From Caryophanales bacterium UBA3631 (GTDB taxonomy: Bacteria; Bacillota_I; Bacilli_A; RF39; UBA660): DNA of 20,915 nucleotides. The translations under genes and the position numbers were made by a program. Position 1 is the first letter of the stretch, and each line of letters begins with the position of its first letter. Of this stretch, positions 8,311-15,831 are shown piece after piece. Location: positions 1 to 20,915 of the forward strand of contig DFLA01000039.1 in the NCBI GenBank assembly GCA_002374055.1. Reading direction: 5' to 3'. The notes below the pieces were generated by a model that was not told where the DNA came from, made no database searches, and saw only the letters and a program-made list of their open reading frames with translations.

Positions 8311-9003
8311 CTATTCATTACCAAGAAGATTACTTAAATCAGCAATCTCGTCTTGAAAAATATCATTTTGTTTCTTCATTTCAGATATCTCATCAACAGA
8401 ATCCTCAATAACAACACCACTAGAATCAAGAAAAACTAAATTAGATTTAATCGCAACATTTAAAATAATATTAATCTCATCATCTGATAATTCACAAACA
8501 TTAATACATTCCTCAAACAAATCAATATTAGAAATTAAAGAATTAAACTTATCATCATCAATACAATTATATATTTCACTATATTTTTGGATATCTAAAT
8601 TATACTGTTCCTTATCAGCAGAAAGCTTATTATCAGATAACAACTTATCATAAAAATCAACCAATTTAGAACAAATACTTTCCAAATCCTTAACAGAATC
8701 ATTATATTGAGCGAAATGACTCTTATCAATAGACTTACTTGCTTCAATCAAATACTTAGCAGTTTTAATTTTATCCATTTCAATGTTAGAAAGTGGAAAA
8801 ACACGCTCAAAAACACTAGATAATATTTTTTCATCATAAAACGGTAAAAGCAAACTATCACTTTTACAATAATTAACAACATCACCCAAAGTAACTATAA
8901 ATTCCTCTTCACTTTCAATTTCAGAAATTTTATCCTTTACATTCGAAATAATATTACCTAAGCTATCCTTAAACTTAGACATCACATCTTTAACATTATC
9001 CAT
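8311..9003 (-). CDS. Unrecognised 230-residue charged helical protein
   Basis: First gene of the operon. The open frame extends 34 residues further upstream with a hydrophobic stretch that would look like a membrane anchor, but ATG 9003 is preceded 5 bases upstream by GAGGGTGG and an extended -10 promoter lies within that upstream stretch, so the short form (230 residues) is preferred. The protein is acidic and helical, with likely coiled coil at about residues 95-140 and 205-230. The segment around residues 160-197 (ISNIDLFEECINVCELSDDE then INIILNVAIKSNL) resembles the repeated unit of the 443-residue neighbour, and both proteins share an LSNIEM-x-KI segment before the coiled-coil part. I take them as distant paralogues. 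No function can be assigned. Confidence 0.72.
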   Translation of the reverse strand: MDNVKDVMSKFKDSLGNIISNVKDKISEIESEEEFIVTLGDVVNYCKSDSLLLPFYDEKILSSVFERVFPLSNIEMDKIKTAKYLIEASKSIDKSHFAQYNDSVKDLESICSKLVDFYDKLLSDNKLSADKEQYNLDIQKYSEIYNCIDDDKFNSLISNIDLFEECINVCELSDDEINIILNVAIKSNLVFLDSSGVVIEDSVDEISEMKKQNDIFQDEIADLSNLLGNE

Positions 9004-9031
9004 ATTTTCCACCCTCATTATTCTAATAATA

Positions 9032-9040
9032 ATTATAACA
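9032..9040 (-). promoter_or_regulatory. Extended -10 promoter of the helical-repeat operon
   Basis: TGTTATAAT on the minus strand (TATAAT at 9032-9037, TG at 9039-9040) is a complete extended -10 element. No good -35 is present, as is usual for this class. Transcription would start near 9025, about 22 bases before the chosen ATG at 9003, which supports that start. Confidence 0.55.
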
Positions 9041-9103
9041 AAAAAATCAAAAAATAAATACCCCAAAAACAAAAAAACAAACAACTTTTTAAAAAAATAA
9101 AAC

Positions 9104-9138
9104 AAAAAAGTAATTTATCTTTCGATAAAATTACTTTT
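9104..9138 (-). terminator. Rho-independent terminator of the AI-2E-family gene
   Basis: Long inverted repeat: 9106-9119 pairs with 9124-9138 (14 bp with one bulged base) around a GAAA tetraloop as read on the minus strand, followed by a T-rich tract. The stop codon of the transporter gene lies inside the hairpin. Confidence 0.85.
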
Positions 9139-10186
9139 GATTCTTAATTTCAACCAATTTATCATTTATATCATCCTCATAAAATCTATAAGTAGATATA
9201 AGGATAATCGCTACAGGTAACGCAATGATAATTCCAACAATTCCATACAAAATACCTCCAGCAAATACAGCAAATATTGTAACAATTGAAGGAATATTAT
9301 TAGTTTTTCCATAAACACGTGGCGAAATAATATAGCCATCAATATTAGGACATATAATAGCGACAATAAGAGTCAGAATAAACAACCACTTATTAACAAA
9401 AAACGCTGTTATACACGCAATAATATTCGCAAATATACCACCAAAATAAGGTATAATAGTAGAAATTGAACATAAAACACCTAAAACTAAATAATATGGA
9501 TGTCCAATAATCATAAATATCAAAGTATATTCTATAAATTGAATAATTATATATTTTTCAAGACCAACAAAATACTGACTAACCTCATAATCCAAACGTT
9601 TAACATAATTATATAAACGTCTATGGCGTTTTAATAAAGAACTCCTAATCTTCATCCTTATCTTATCCATATCAACTAAAAAATAAATTGAAGTAATAAA
9701 ACAAATAACAAACTTACTAAAAAAATCAATAGACTTAGAAATAAATGAAAACGAAAAATCACTGATAGATTTCCCAAAACCACTCACTATACCATTAATA
9801 TCAGTAAGATTCTCCTGAATAGTATGTAAATCAATATTATACTTAACAGATATATCCTGAACAAAAGACAATACAACATCACTCAAAGCACCTATCTGTT
9901 TACTAATAATAGGAATTAACAAAGAAAGAATGATTACAAAAAAGCCAACAATACTTACAATCATCAAAATAACAGCAAGAGGCTTTCTCATACCCTTATT
10001 CTCAAGTCTAACCAAAAAAGGATATAAAGCATATGCAACAGCAAAAGAAAGAACAAAAGGAGATACTATCGCAATAGTCTTATCAACAACAAACTGCCAT
10101 AAACCCAAAGTATTATAAAACAAAAAACAAATACCTAAAATCAAAAGAATATTCACTAACTTATAATTAAGCTTTTTACTAATCAT
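9131..10186 (-). CDS. AI-2E / PerM-family membrane protein (YtvI-like)
   Basis: A 351-residue integral membrane protein of the AI-2E transporter family, whose members are variously assigned to autoinducer export or Na+/H+ antiport. Visible are two N-terminal hydrophobic segments (about 15-55), a third after the RLENKGMRKP loop, a long extracytoplasmic region (about 105-145), and the conserved C-terminal block with IPYFGGIFANI and DGYIISPRVYGK followed by two more helices (FAGGILYGIVGIIIALPVAI). These are hallmark segments of the family. ATG 10186 is chosen over the in-frame TTG at 10195; the ribosome site is weak (TGGG about 9 bases upstream). The gene appears monocistronic, with its own promoter and a strong terminator. 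Nothing nearby suggests the transported substrate. Confidence 0.9.
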   Translation of the reverse strand: MISKKLNYKLVNILLILGICFLFYNTLGLWQFVVDKTIAIVSPFVLSFAVAYALYPFLVRLENKGMRKPLAVILMIVSIVGFFVIILSLLIPIISKQIGALSDVVLSFVQDISVKYNIDLHTIQENLTDINGIVSGFGKSISDFSFSFISKSIDFFSKFVICFITSIYFLVDMDKIRMKIRSSLLKRHRRLYNYVKRLDYEVSQYFVGLEKYIIIQFIEYTLIFMIIGHPYYLVLGVLCSISTIIPYFGGIFANIIACITAFFVNKWLFILTLIVAIICPNIDGYIISPRVYGKTNNIPSIVTIFAVFAGGILYGIVGIIIALPVAIILISTYRFYEDDINDKLVEIKNQK

Positions 10187-10209
10187 ATAAATCAACCCAT
10201 TCCATATAT

Positions 10210-10238
10210 ATTATATCAAATTTAAAAAAATTAAACAA
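10210..10238 (-). promoter_or_regulatory. Probable sigma-A promoter of the AI-2E-family gene
   Basis: TTGTTT (10233-10238) and a perfect TATAAT (10210-10215) on the minus strand with a 17-base spacer. The leader before ATG 10186 is about 17-18 bases. No terminator hairpin is visible between this site and the pseudouridine synthase gene, so read-through from upstream is also possible. Confidence 0.6.
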
Positions 10239-10244
10239 AAAAAA

Positions 10245-10901
10245 TTAAATATTACTAAATAAATCAAAAGGTTTTCTATTAGGAACATTTTCCTTAAACT
10301 GCATCAACATACCACTAATAGGATGATAAAAACTTAAAAAATAAGAAAATAATGCAATCTGCTCACCAATACGTGCATTGTCATTATACCTCTGATCACC
10401 AAATAAAGGATACCCGCGACTAGAAAACTGAACACGAATTTGATGAGACCTACCAGTAATTAAATTAATATCAACCAAAGAATAACCAGAAACAGAAGAA
10501 ATAACCTTATACTCCAAACTTGAATCTTTACCACGGGCATCAACATAAACCATATTAGTTTTACTATCCTTTAATAATCTATCATTAAAAACACCAGAAC
10601 CACTTAAATTACCACAAACAACCGCATAATACTTCTTATTAACTTTACCAGTTCTAACCTGTTCACTCAACCTAGAAGCACACTTACTAGTCTTAGCAAA
10701 AACCATGACCCCACCAACAGGTCTATCAAGACGATGAATTAAACCCAAATAAACATTACCAGGTTTATTATACTTCTCCTTTAAATAATTCTTTAAATAA
10801 GAAAGTAAATCCAAATCCCCGCTACTATCCTCACAAACAGGCATATTGGCAGGCTTAACAACAACTAATAAATGATTATCTTCATATAAAATCTTAACCA
10901 T
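10245..10901 (-). CDS. RluA-family RNA pseudouridine synthase without S4 domain
   Basis: A 218-residue enzyme that isomerises uridine to pseudouridine in rRNA or tRNA. The catalytic motif HRLDRPVGG is at residues 56-64 with catalytic Asp at 59. Other family marks are YEDNHLLVVVKPANMPV near the N-terminus, NKKYYAVV after the active site, and GRSHQIRVQ in the C-terminal half. The protein begins directly with the catalytic domain, so the N-terminal S4 RNA-binding domain found in RluC and RluD is absent and the target cannot be assigned. ATG 10901 is preferred over an in-frame GTG at 10928: GGAAGA lies about 10 bases upstream, and the start overlaps the methyltransferase stop by 8 bases. The two genes form a coupled RNA-modification pair. 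Confidence 0.92.
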   Translation of the reverse strand: MVKILYEDNHLLVVVKPANMPVCEDSSGDLDLLSYLKNYLKEKYNKPGNVYLGLIHRLDRPVGGVMVFAKTSKCASRLSEQVRTGKVNKKYYAVVCGNLSGSGVFNDRLLKDSKTNMVYVDARGKDSSLEYKVISSVSGYSLVDINLITGRSHQIRVQFSSRGYPLFGDQRYNDNARIGEQIALFSYFLSFYHPISGMLMQFKENVPNRKPFDLFSNI

Positions 10902-11757
10902 TTGATTGCCATCTTCCACAAATACCACATGGTAAAATTAAATCATTAGAAACAATAGGTAATCCAACCTCATCCGCATCAACAAAACCACCAAAACGAG
11001 GAACCATAGTAGTCTTCAAAATATTATATAAAACAGTACTAGAAATACCAGTAGTATATGCATTAATCAAAAAAAACAAAGGCTTATCAGATAAAATATC
11101 CATACATGCAGTAATCAAATTATATAAATTATGTTCAAATTTCCATACCTCACCATTTGGACCACGACCATAACTAGGAGGATCCATAACAATAGCATCA
11201 TACTTATTACCACGACGTGCCTCACGAAGAACAAACTTCAAACAATCATCAACAATAAACCTTATTTTATTATTTTCCAAATGAGACAATTGCATATTCT
11301 CCTTAGCCCAAGAAACCATACCCTTAGAAGCATCAACATGAACAACCTCTATAGCACCAGCACTACTACACGCCATAGTAGCTCCACCAGTATATGCAAA
11401 TAAATTTAAAACCTTAATAGGACGTTTAGAACCCTTAATCTTCTCAATCATAAAATCCCAATTAACAGCTTGCTCAGGAAATAAACCAGTATGCTTAAAA
11501 TTAGTAGGACTAACCTTAAAAGTCAAATTCTTATAATTAACAGTCCAATAATCATCAAGTTTCTTATAAAAATCCCAATAACCACCACCTTTATCACTTC
11601 TGTGATAAAAGCCATCAACATGACCCCAATCACCATTAATTGGCCACATTGCCTGAGGATCAGGCCTTCTTAAAACAACACCATTCCAACTCTCTAATTT
11701 TTCACCATTACCAGCATCAATTAATTTATAATCTATCCAATCGTAACTCAATCTCAT
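10894..11757 (-). CDS. Class I SAM-dependent RNA methyltransferase (RlmI/RlmK-like domain)
   Basis: A 287-residue methyltransferase. Residues 1-100 form a beta-rich leader region (WDFYKKLDDYW, NFKHTGLFPEQA) typical of proteins with the Methyltrans_SAM (RlmI/RlmK) domain. The SAM-binding motif I is VLNLFAYTGGAT (116-127), the acidic residue after the next strand is D142, and motif IV is DPPSYGRG (192-199). DPPSY is characteristic of RlmI/RlmKL-type 23S rRNA cytosine/guanine methyltransferases. The N-terminal PUA domain of RlmI is missing, so exact target and atom are unknown. The ribosome site before ATG 11757 is poor; no better in-frame start exists because a stop lies just upstream. The 3' end overlaps the pseudouridine synthase gene, which suggests that both act in rRNA maturation. 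Confidence 0.88.
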   Translation of the reverse strand: MRLSYDWIDYKLIDAGNGEKLESWNGVVLRRPDPQAMWPINGDWGHVDGFYHRSDKGGGYWDFYKKLDDYWTVNYKNLTFKVSPTNFKHTGLFPEQAVNWDFMIEKIKGSKRPIKVLNLFAYTGGATMACSSAGAIEVVHVDASKGMVSWAKENMQLSHLENNKIRFIVDDCLKFVLREARRGNKYDAIVMDPPSYGRGPNGEVWKFEHNLYNLITACMDILSDKPLFFLINAYTTGISSTVLYNILKTTMVPRFGGFVDADEVGLPIVSNDLILPCGICGRWQSNG

Positions 11758-11810
11758 AAAATACCGAATTAAAAACTCGAATACACCTCTTCTCTATCAC
11801 ACATAATAAC

Positions 11811-11832
11811 AAAAAAATGGAAATATCCATTT
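11811..11832 (-). terminator. Rho-independent terminator after the small membrane protein gene
   Basis: Seven-bp stem (11815-11821 AAATGGA with 11826-11832 TCCATTT), four-base loop, and a seven-base T-tract on the minus strand immediately after the gene. Confidence 0.82.
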
Positions 11833-11833
11833 C

Positions 11834-12376
11834 TTATAAACCATACGCATATACGCCAGTACCAATTTTAACAACAAGAACCTTAGTACCTTCAGTAGCA
11901 TCAGCAAAATATCTAGCATAAGTTCTTATATGATGACATATTGTTTTATTATCAAAAGCCACAGTAAAAAAATACTCCCAGTTTCCTTTACCAGTTTGAC
12001 CATGAGACATCTTAGATACAACAGTTCCAACAGTAATCATTGGTTTAACCTTTAAAACAGTAACAAATGCATAAATTGCTACTAAAAAAGGAATACCAGT
12101 AAGAATAACAATCTTTAATGGTTGACAAACAATTGCCCAAATAAAACATAATAAAAACACAACAAGAATAAATAAGCAAAAACGAATTTTTTCATTCTTT
12201 TTCTTATTTACAAAACTAATTTGAGACTCATCAGTAGGCTCAAAAAACTCGATATTTTTCATATCAATAGGTTTATAATCAGCATATTTTGCAAGTAAAT
12301 TACCTATTTCTTCTTGACTCAAATTACCAAAACTATTACCTCTAAATGTAATACTTTCTTTTCTATAATTTTTCAT
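11834..12376 (-). CDS. Small membrane protein of unknown function with two transmembrane helices
   Basis: 180 residues from ATG 12376, which has GGAGG 6 bases upstream; the longer frame to 12409 is rejected because it runs into the -10 element. The N-terminal 60 residues are polar and contain LSQEEIGNLLAKYADY. Two membrane helices follow (about 65-84 and 88-108) separated by a very short loop, so both termini are on the same side, probably the cytoplasm. Residues 112-180 look like a small beta domain (ITVGTVVSKMS, WEYFFTVAF, TKVLVVKIGTGVYAYGL). I do not recognise the family. It has its own consensus promoter and terminator, so it is a monocistronic and probably well-expressed gene. Confidence 0.75.
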   Translation of the reverse strand: MKNYRKESITFRGNSFGNLSQEEIGNLLAKYADYKPIDMKNIEFFEPTDESQISFVNKKKNEKIRFCLFILVVFLLCFIWAIVCQPLKIVILTGIPFLVAIYAFVTVLKVKPMITVGTVVSKMSHGQTGKGNWEYFFTVAFDNKTICHHIRTYARYFADATEGTKVLVVKIGTGVYAYGL

Positions 12377-12400
12377 TTTATTCCTCCATACCCCAAAAAA

Positions 12401-12429
12401 ATTATACAATAAATACCATAATAAGTCAA
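12401..12429 (-). promoter_or_regulatory. Consensus sigma-A promoter of the small membrane protein gene
   Basis: TTGACT (12424-12429) and perfect TATAAT (12401-12406) on the minus strand with a 17-base spacer. The -35 begins directly after the T-tract of the lipoprotein terminator. Confidence 0.8.
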
Positions 12430-12454
12430 TAAAAAAGAAAGGACAAACCTTTCT
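12430..12454 (-). terminator. Rho-independent terminator of the lipoprotein gene
   Basis: Seven-bp stem (12436-12442 AGAAAGG with 12448-12454 CCTTTCT), five-base loop, and six T residues on the minus strand. Confidence 0.83.
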
Positions 12455-13202
12455 ATCTACTGCTTATACTTTTATATACTTCTTCAACACTTGCAGGAGT
12501 TCCTGAAATAGTAGTCTTTCCATTTACAGTACTTACAGATTTTGCTTTATAAGCACCACCTTTTCCAGTAACAGAATCCTTTGGAAGAATAAATACAGTA
12601 TCAGCTTTAATATTAGCTGCATATTTAGAATCCATAGTAATATTATTACCATCAATACTATAATCCTTTGAACTCATAGCATTAGTTAAATCAATAACTC
12701 CTTCAACAAGTTCAACCTTAATTTCATTTTTGAAATTAGGATTCATCCATGCTTCATTTGCCTTAGCAATATATCCTACAGCATCATTCAAATCAACTTT
12801 AGATAAATCTCTATCAGTAATAACTCCATACTCAATAGCACAGTCAATTATTTCATCCATTGAAGATTTACTATCAACAAATCCAGTAGCTCTCATAACA
12901 GAAGAAATAACAAATTCCTTATCGATTTTTTCATCTGGATTAATAACTGCATCAGAATTAATAATATCCCAATCCTTTGCACCTTTAATAGTTCCCTCAT
13001 CAGAACCATCAGTTGTAATATTAAATGCATCGTTAATCATAGCTAAAAACTCGATTTTCTTAATAGACGATTGTGTATTAGTAGATTCAGATACATTAGA
13101 TTCATTATTATCCTTTTCCTTTTTATCACATCCTGAAACAGTAAATGAAATAAAACCTATAGCCAATACTAATGCAAAATTCTTTAAAAATTTCTTATTC
13201 AT
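12453..13202 (-). CDS. Predicted lipoprotein with an SLH-like region
   Basis: A 249-residue secreted lipoprotein. The N-terminus has a positively charged start (MNKKFLKN), a hydrophobic core and a lipobox VSGC with Cys at residue 25, so it should be lipidated and anchored to the outer face of the membrane. A charged, Asn/Ser-rich linker (26-48) follows. Residues 50-160 contain segments such as DWDIINSDAVINPDEKIDKE and an AIEYGVI element that resemble surface-layer-homology repeats, though divergent; this is a tentative reading. Residues 160-249 look beta-rich with Gly/Thr/Ser turns. GGAGGA lies about 6 bases before ATG 13202. It is probably monocistronic: promoter upstream, terminator immediately after. 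Its ligand and role are unknown. Confidence 0.82.
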   Translation of the reverse strand: MNKKFLKNFALVLAIGFISFTVSGCDKKEKDNNESNVSESTNTQSSIKKIEFLAMINDAFNITTDGSDEGTIKGAKDWDIINSDAVINPDEKIDKEFVISSVMRATGFVDSKSSMDEIIDCAIEYGVITDRDLSKVDLNDAVGYIAKANEAWMNPNFKNEIKVELVEGVIDLTNAMSSKDYSIDGNNITMDSKYAANIKADTVFILPKDSVTGKGGAYKAKSVSTVNGKTTISGTPASVEEVYKSISSR

Positions 13203-13223
13203 ATATTTTCCTCCATAACAATA

Positions 13224-13252
13224 ATATTATATCATTTATAAAAAAAAGTCAA
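13224..13252 (-). promoter_or_regulatory. Probable sigma-A promoter of the lipoprotein gene
   Basis: TTGACT (13247-13252) on the minus strand, with a -10 either TATAAT (13226-13231, 15-base spacer) or TAATAT (13224-13229, 17-base spacer). The -35 sits directly after the rpsI terminator T-tract, the same arrangement as at 12424. Confidence 0.65.
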
Positions 13253-13253
13253 T

Positions 13254-13276
13254 AAAAAAGGATACATATAGTATCC
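13254..13276 (-). terminator. Rho-independent terminator of the rplM-rpsI operon
   Basis: Six-bp stem (13260-13265 GGATAC with 13271-13276 GTATCC), five-base loop, six T residues on the minus strand, just after rpsI. Confidence 0.85.
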
Positions 13277-13289
13277 AAAACTGCATATA

Positions 13290-13706
13290 TTATCTCTTTG
13301 AGAATTGTGGTGCACGACGTGCTGCTTTAAGACCTGGTTTCTTACGTTCTTTAACACGAGAATCTCTTGTAATAAATCCAGCTCTCTTAAGGATTTTTCT
13401 ATAACTATTTTCACTATCTTCATTAGCCTTATCATACTCAAGTAAAGCACGAGTAATACCTAATCTAATAGCTCCAGTAGCTCCAGTAAATCCACCACCA
13501 TTAACTTTAACATCAATATCAAATGATTCCTCAGTTCCTGTTGCAACTAAAGGTTGTTTTAAATCCATAACATTAGTTTCATATGGAAAGAAATCTCTAA
13601 CATCTCTACCATTAACAGTAATTTTTCCTTTACCAGGAACCATCTTAACTTGAGCTACAGATGATTTTCTTCTACCTGTTCCTAAAAAAACTCTTTTATT
13701 AGCCAT
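13290..13706 (-). CDS. rpsI: 30S ribosomal protein S9
   Basis: 138 residues with the full S9 pattern: N-terminal [12 protein letters not shown], central [21 protein letters not shown], and the C-terminal tail [17 protein letters not shown], whose final Lys-Arg reaches the P-site tRNA in the ribosome. A perfect AGGAGGG ribosome site precedes ATG 13706. It follows rplM by 12 bases in the usual rplM-rpsI operon and is followed by a terminator. Confidence 0.98.
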   Translation of the reverse strand: MANKRVFLGTGRRKSSVAQVKMVPGKGKITVNGRDVRDFFPYETNVMDLKQPLVATGTEESFDIDVKVNGGGFTGATGAIRLGITRALLEYDKANEDSENSYRKILKRAGFITRDSRVKERKKPGLKAARRAPQFSKR

Positions 13707-13718
13707 TTAAAACCCTCC

Positions 13719-14147
13719 TTAATCCATCTTTACTGGCTTTTGTGCCATATGTGGATGTTCACTACCTGCATAAACAAATAATTTTTTGTAAGTAGAACGT
13801 CCTAATCTTCCTTTTGGAAGCATTCCTTTTACAGCTCTCTCAACCATTTCAACAGGATAATTATCTCTCATTTCACGTGCAGTTCTTTCTCTTAATCCAC
13901 CAGTATATCCACTGTGATTATAATAAACTTTGTCATCTAACTTATTACCAGTTAAATTAACCTTTGAAGCATTAACAATAATAACATAATCTCCACAATC
14001 AACATGAGGAGTAAATGTTGGTTTATGCTTTCCTCTTAAGATATGAGCAGCCTTAGTAGCTAAACGACCTAAATTCATTCCTTCAGCATCAATAACATAC
14101 CAATTACGTACTATATCTTCTTTTTTTTGCATATAAGAATCTTTCAT
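13719..14147 (-). CDS. rplM: 50S ribosomal protein L13
   Basis: 142 residues matching L13: [16 protein letters not shown] near the start, [19 protein letters not shown], then [32 protein letters not shown] and the ending EHPHMAQKP. It is an early-assembling large-subunit protein. AAAGGA lies 7 bases before ATG 14147; the start adds about 12 residues ([14 protein letters not shown]) relative to the shortest homologues but there is no better site. It heads the rplM-rpsI operon and is preceded by a structured leader that probably mediates autoregulation. Confidence 0.98.
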   Translation of the reverse strand: MKDSYMQKKEDIVRNWYVIDAEGMNLGRLATKAAHILRGKHKPTFTPHVDCGDYVIIVNASKVNLTGNKLDDKVYYNHSGYTGGLRERTAREMRDNYPVEMVERAVKGMLPKGRLGRSTYKKLFVYAGSEHPHMAQKPVKMD

Positions 14148-14164
14148 AAATATTTCCTTTCTCC

Positions 14165-14220
14165 ATTACAATTTAATAAACTTTCCCAGGGTTTATTAAA
14201 ATGTGGGATAAATAAATGTA
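14165..14220 (-). ncRNA. L13 ribosomal protein leader (autoregulatory 5' UTR element) with pseudoknot potential
   Basis: The 5' UTR of rplM contains two interleaved perfect pairings: 14175-14181 with 14191-14197 (AATAAAC/GTTTATT, 7 bp) and 14184-14188 with 14204-14208 (TCCCA/TGGGA, 5 bp). Because the arms alternate, they can form an H-type pseudoknot or two mutually exclusive hairpins. Its place directly upstream of rplM-rpsI in a Bacillota-like genome and the CCCAC/GGGA core fit the Rfam L13 leader family, where L13 is thought to bind and repress its own mRNA. The pairing is read from sequence; the family assignment is from memory. Confidence 0.7.
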
Positions 14221-14229
14221 CCAAGAATA

Positions 14230-14258
14230 ATTCTACTAAAAAACAATAAAAAAGTCAA
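14230..14258 (-). promoter_or_regulatory. Strong sigma-A promoter of rplM-rpsI
   Basis: TTGACT (14253-14258) and TAGAAT (14230-14235) on the minus strand with a 17-base spacer. The -35 hexamer lies inside the 3' arm of the terminator of the preceding operon. Transcription would start near 14223, just before the L13 leader. Confidence 0.8.
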
Positions 14259-14286
14259 CTAAAAAGAAGAAATAGTTAACTTTTTT
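14248..14286 (-). terminator. Terminator of the ecf-truA-phosphoesterase operon
   Basis: Arms 14248-14261 and 14273-14286 form a stem of about 14 bp as A/T runs flanking GTTAACTA/TAGTTGAC (one G-T wobble), with an 11-base loop and six T residues on the minus strand. The stop codon of the phosphoesterase is inside the hairpin. The symmetric A and T runs give little orientation bias, but there is no plus-strand gene to terminate. Confidence 0.75.
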
Positions 14287-15091
14287 CAACAATATTTAAC
14301 TTATTATAAGCATAGTCCCAGACCTTATCAGGTATAACTGAATAAGAACAAACATCAATACCACACTTTTTTGAAACTTCCTTAGCCAAATTAGTATAAT
14401 CCTCCACATAATTATGACCAGTTTTTAAAGTCTTTATAAGAATATCATCCCAATGATATTTACAAGTAGATAATAAACTATGACGAATGGTATCACAAAC
14501 AAAATCCAAATCATAATTCATATGATAAAAATGAGTATTCCATTCACCATCAACAAGCTCAATCAACGCAAATTCTAATCCAGAAACACCACTACAACAC
14601 TGACCAACACTACCAGGATTAATAAATCTACAATCATTCTTAATAAACAAACCTTGTTTATGAATATGCCCAAAAACATGGTACTTATATCCACACGAAC
14701 TATTTAACTTGTGACTAACATAAATTTTAGGACAACCTTTTATATCAACAACAATCTCATCAGATAAAGAAGAAATATATTTCATATCATCTTCACTCAA
14801 AGAATTATACGTAAGCAACAAACTGCCAGTTACATCAATTAAACTAAAATCTTTATCACTACTATTATGATAATCAAGCATATAATCTTCACGATTACCC
14901 TTAATAATCCAATGCTTATACTTCTTATTTTTCAATCTAATAAACTCTAAAACCTCATGAGAAAGCAAAATATCAGTTACATAATCACCACACCAAATAA
15001 TACCATCAATATTAACTTTATCTATAAAAGAAAAAGCCTTTTCCAAAGCAGGTAAATTACCATGAACATCACTAATAACAGCCAATCTCAT
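14276..15091 (-). CDS. Calcineurin-like metallophosphoesterase (YfcE/MJ0936-related)
   Basis: 271 residues. The metal-binding motifs are all present: D8-x-H10 in SDVHGN, GD with D36, GNRE with N66, SH with H127, and GHIH (141-144), then NPGSVGQ (158-164), a hallmark of the YfcE/MJ0936-type phosphodiesterases. The catalytic fold ends near residue 185; an extra C-terminal helical region of about 85 residues (LDFVCDTIRHSLLSTCKYHW onwards) goes beyond the usual YfcE length and may confer substrate or partner specificity. The substrate is unknown. ATG 15091 overlaps the truA TGA by 4 bases (ATGA), making it the last gene of the ecfA1-ecfA2-ecfT-truA operon. Its presence here is not part of the standard Bacilli order. 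Confidence 0.9.
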   Translation of the reverse strand: MRLAVISDVHGNLPALEKAFSFIDKVNIDGIIWCGDYVTDILLSHEVLEFIRLKNKKYKHWIIKGNREDYMLDYHNSSDKDFSLIDVTGSLLLTYNSLSEDDMKYISSLSDEIVVDIKGCPKIYVSHKLNSSCGYKYHVFGHIHKQGLFIKNDCRFINPGSVGQCCSGVSGLEFALIELVDGEWNTHFYHMNYDLDFVCDTIRHSLLSTCKYHWDDILIKTLKTGHNYVEDYTNLAKEVSKKCGIDVCSYSVIPDKVWDYAYNKLNIVEKS

Positions 15092-15831
15092 CTATAAAAA
15101 ACATCCTTTAAATATAATCCGCATGCATCAGCACACATACCAGCTTTTCTTCTATCTTTTGCCTCTAAAATATCAATAATATCAGTGCTCTTATACTTGC
15201 CTTCACCAATTTGTATCAAAGTTCCAACAAGATTTCTAACCATATATCTCATAAAACCAGTGCCTAAAAAAGAAATAGTAACCATATTAACATTCTTCAA
15301 ATCACGAATTAAATTAGTTTGGATAATAGTTCTTACATAATCATCACGAACATCATCACCAGAAGTAAACGATTTAAAATCATGAGTCCCCTCTAAATAC
15401 TTTAAAGCCCTCTCTATTTCAACAACATCCAATTTCTTACAATACTGATACACATAATCCTTCTCAATTGGATTATACTCACCCATATTAATTTTATAAA
15501 TATACTCTTTAGCCTTAACATCAAATCTAGCATGAAAATCATCATTCACACTAACACAATCCCTAATATAAATATCCTTAGGCAATAAACTATTCATTGC
15601 TCTCTTTAAATTATCAGGACTTATCTTAATCTTAAGATCAAAATGAGCCTTCTGATTCAAAGCATGAACACCACTATCAGTCCTACCAGAAGCACTAACA
15701 CTTACATGTTTTTTATCATTAATAGTAGTTAGTACCTCTTCCAACTTATCTTGAATAGTATTACCTTGCACTTGTTTCTGATAACCATTATACTTAGAGC
15801 CATCATATGAAATAGAAACTAAATACCTCAC
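15088..15831 (-). CDS. truA: tRNA pseudouridine(38-40) synthase TruA
   Basis: 247 residues. TruA makes pseudouridine at positions 38-40 of the tRNA anticodon arm. Marks: YDGSKYNGYQKQ near the start, the catalytic ASGRTDSGVHA with Asp52, the DFHARFDVKAKEYIY segment, KSFTSG, and the C-terminal GTGFMRYMVRNLVGTL. The start codon is GTG and overlaps the TGA of ecfT by 4 bases (GTGA); AGAGGTGG lies about 4-5 bases upstream. The gene is coupled to ecfT and to the phosphoesterase on its other side, as in many Bacilli where truA follows the ECF genes. Confidence 0.97.
   Translation of the reverse strand: MRYLVSISYDGSKYNGYQKQVQGNTIQDKLEEVLTTINDKKHVSVSASGRTDSGVHALNQKAHFDLKIKISPDNLKRAMNSLLPKDIYIRDCVSVNDDFHARFDVKAKEYIYKINMGEYNPIEKDYVYQYCKKLDVVEIERALKYLEGTHDFKSFTSGDDVRDDYVRTIIQTNLIRDLKNVNMVTISFLGTGFMRYMVRNLVGTLIQIGEGKYKSTDIIDILEAKDRRKAGMCADACGLYLKDVFYR

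Noticed and set aside
9004..9105. Hydrophobic 34-residue N-terminal extension of the 230-residue gene, which would make it a membrane-anchored protein.
   Set aside because: The stretch contains the extended -10 promoter (9032-9040) and has no ribosome site; GAGGGTGG clearly serves ATG 9003. The hydrophobicity follows from the T-rich strand.
13232..13450. 72-residue minus-strand reading frame.
   Set aside because: It lies in another frame of rpsI and runs over the rpsI terminator; the S9 protein sequence is unambiguous.
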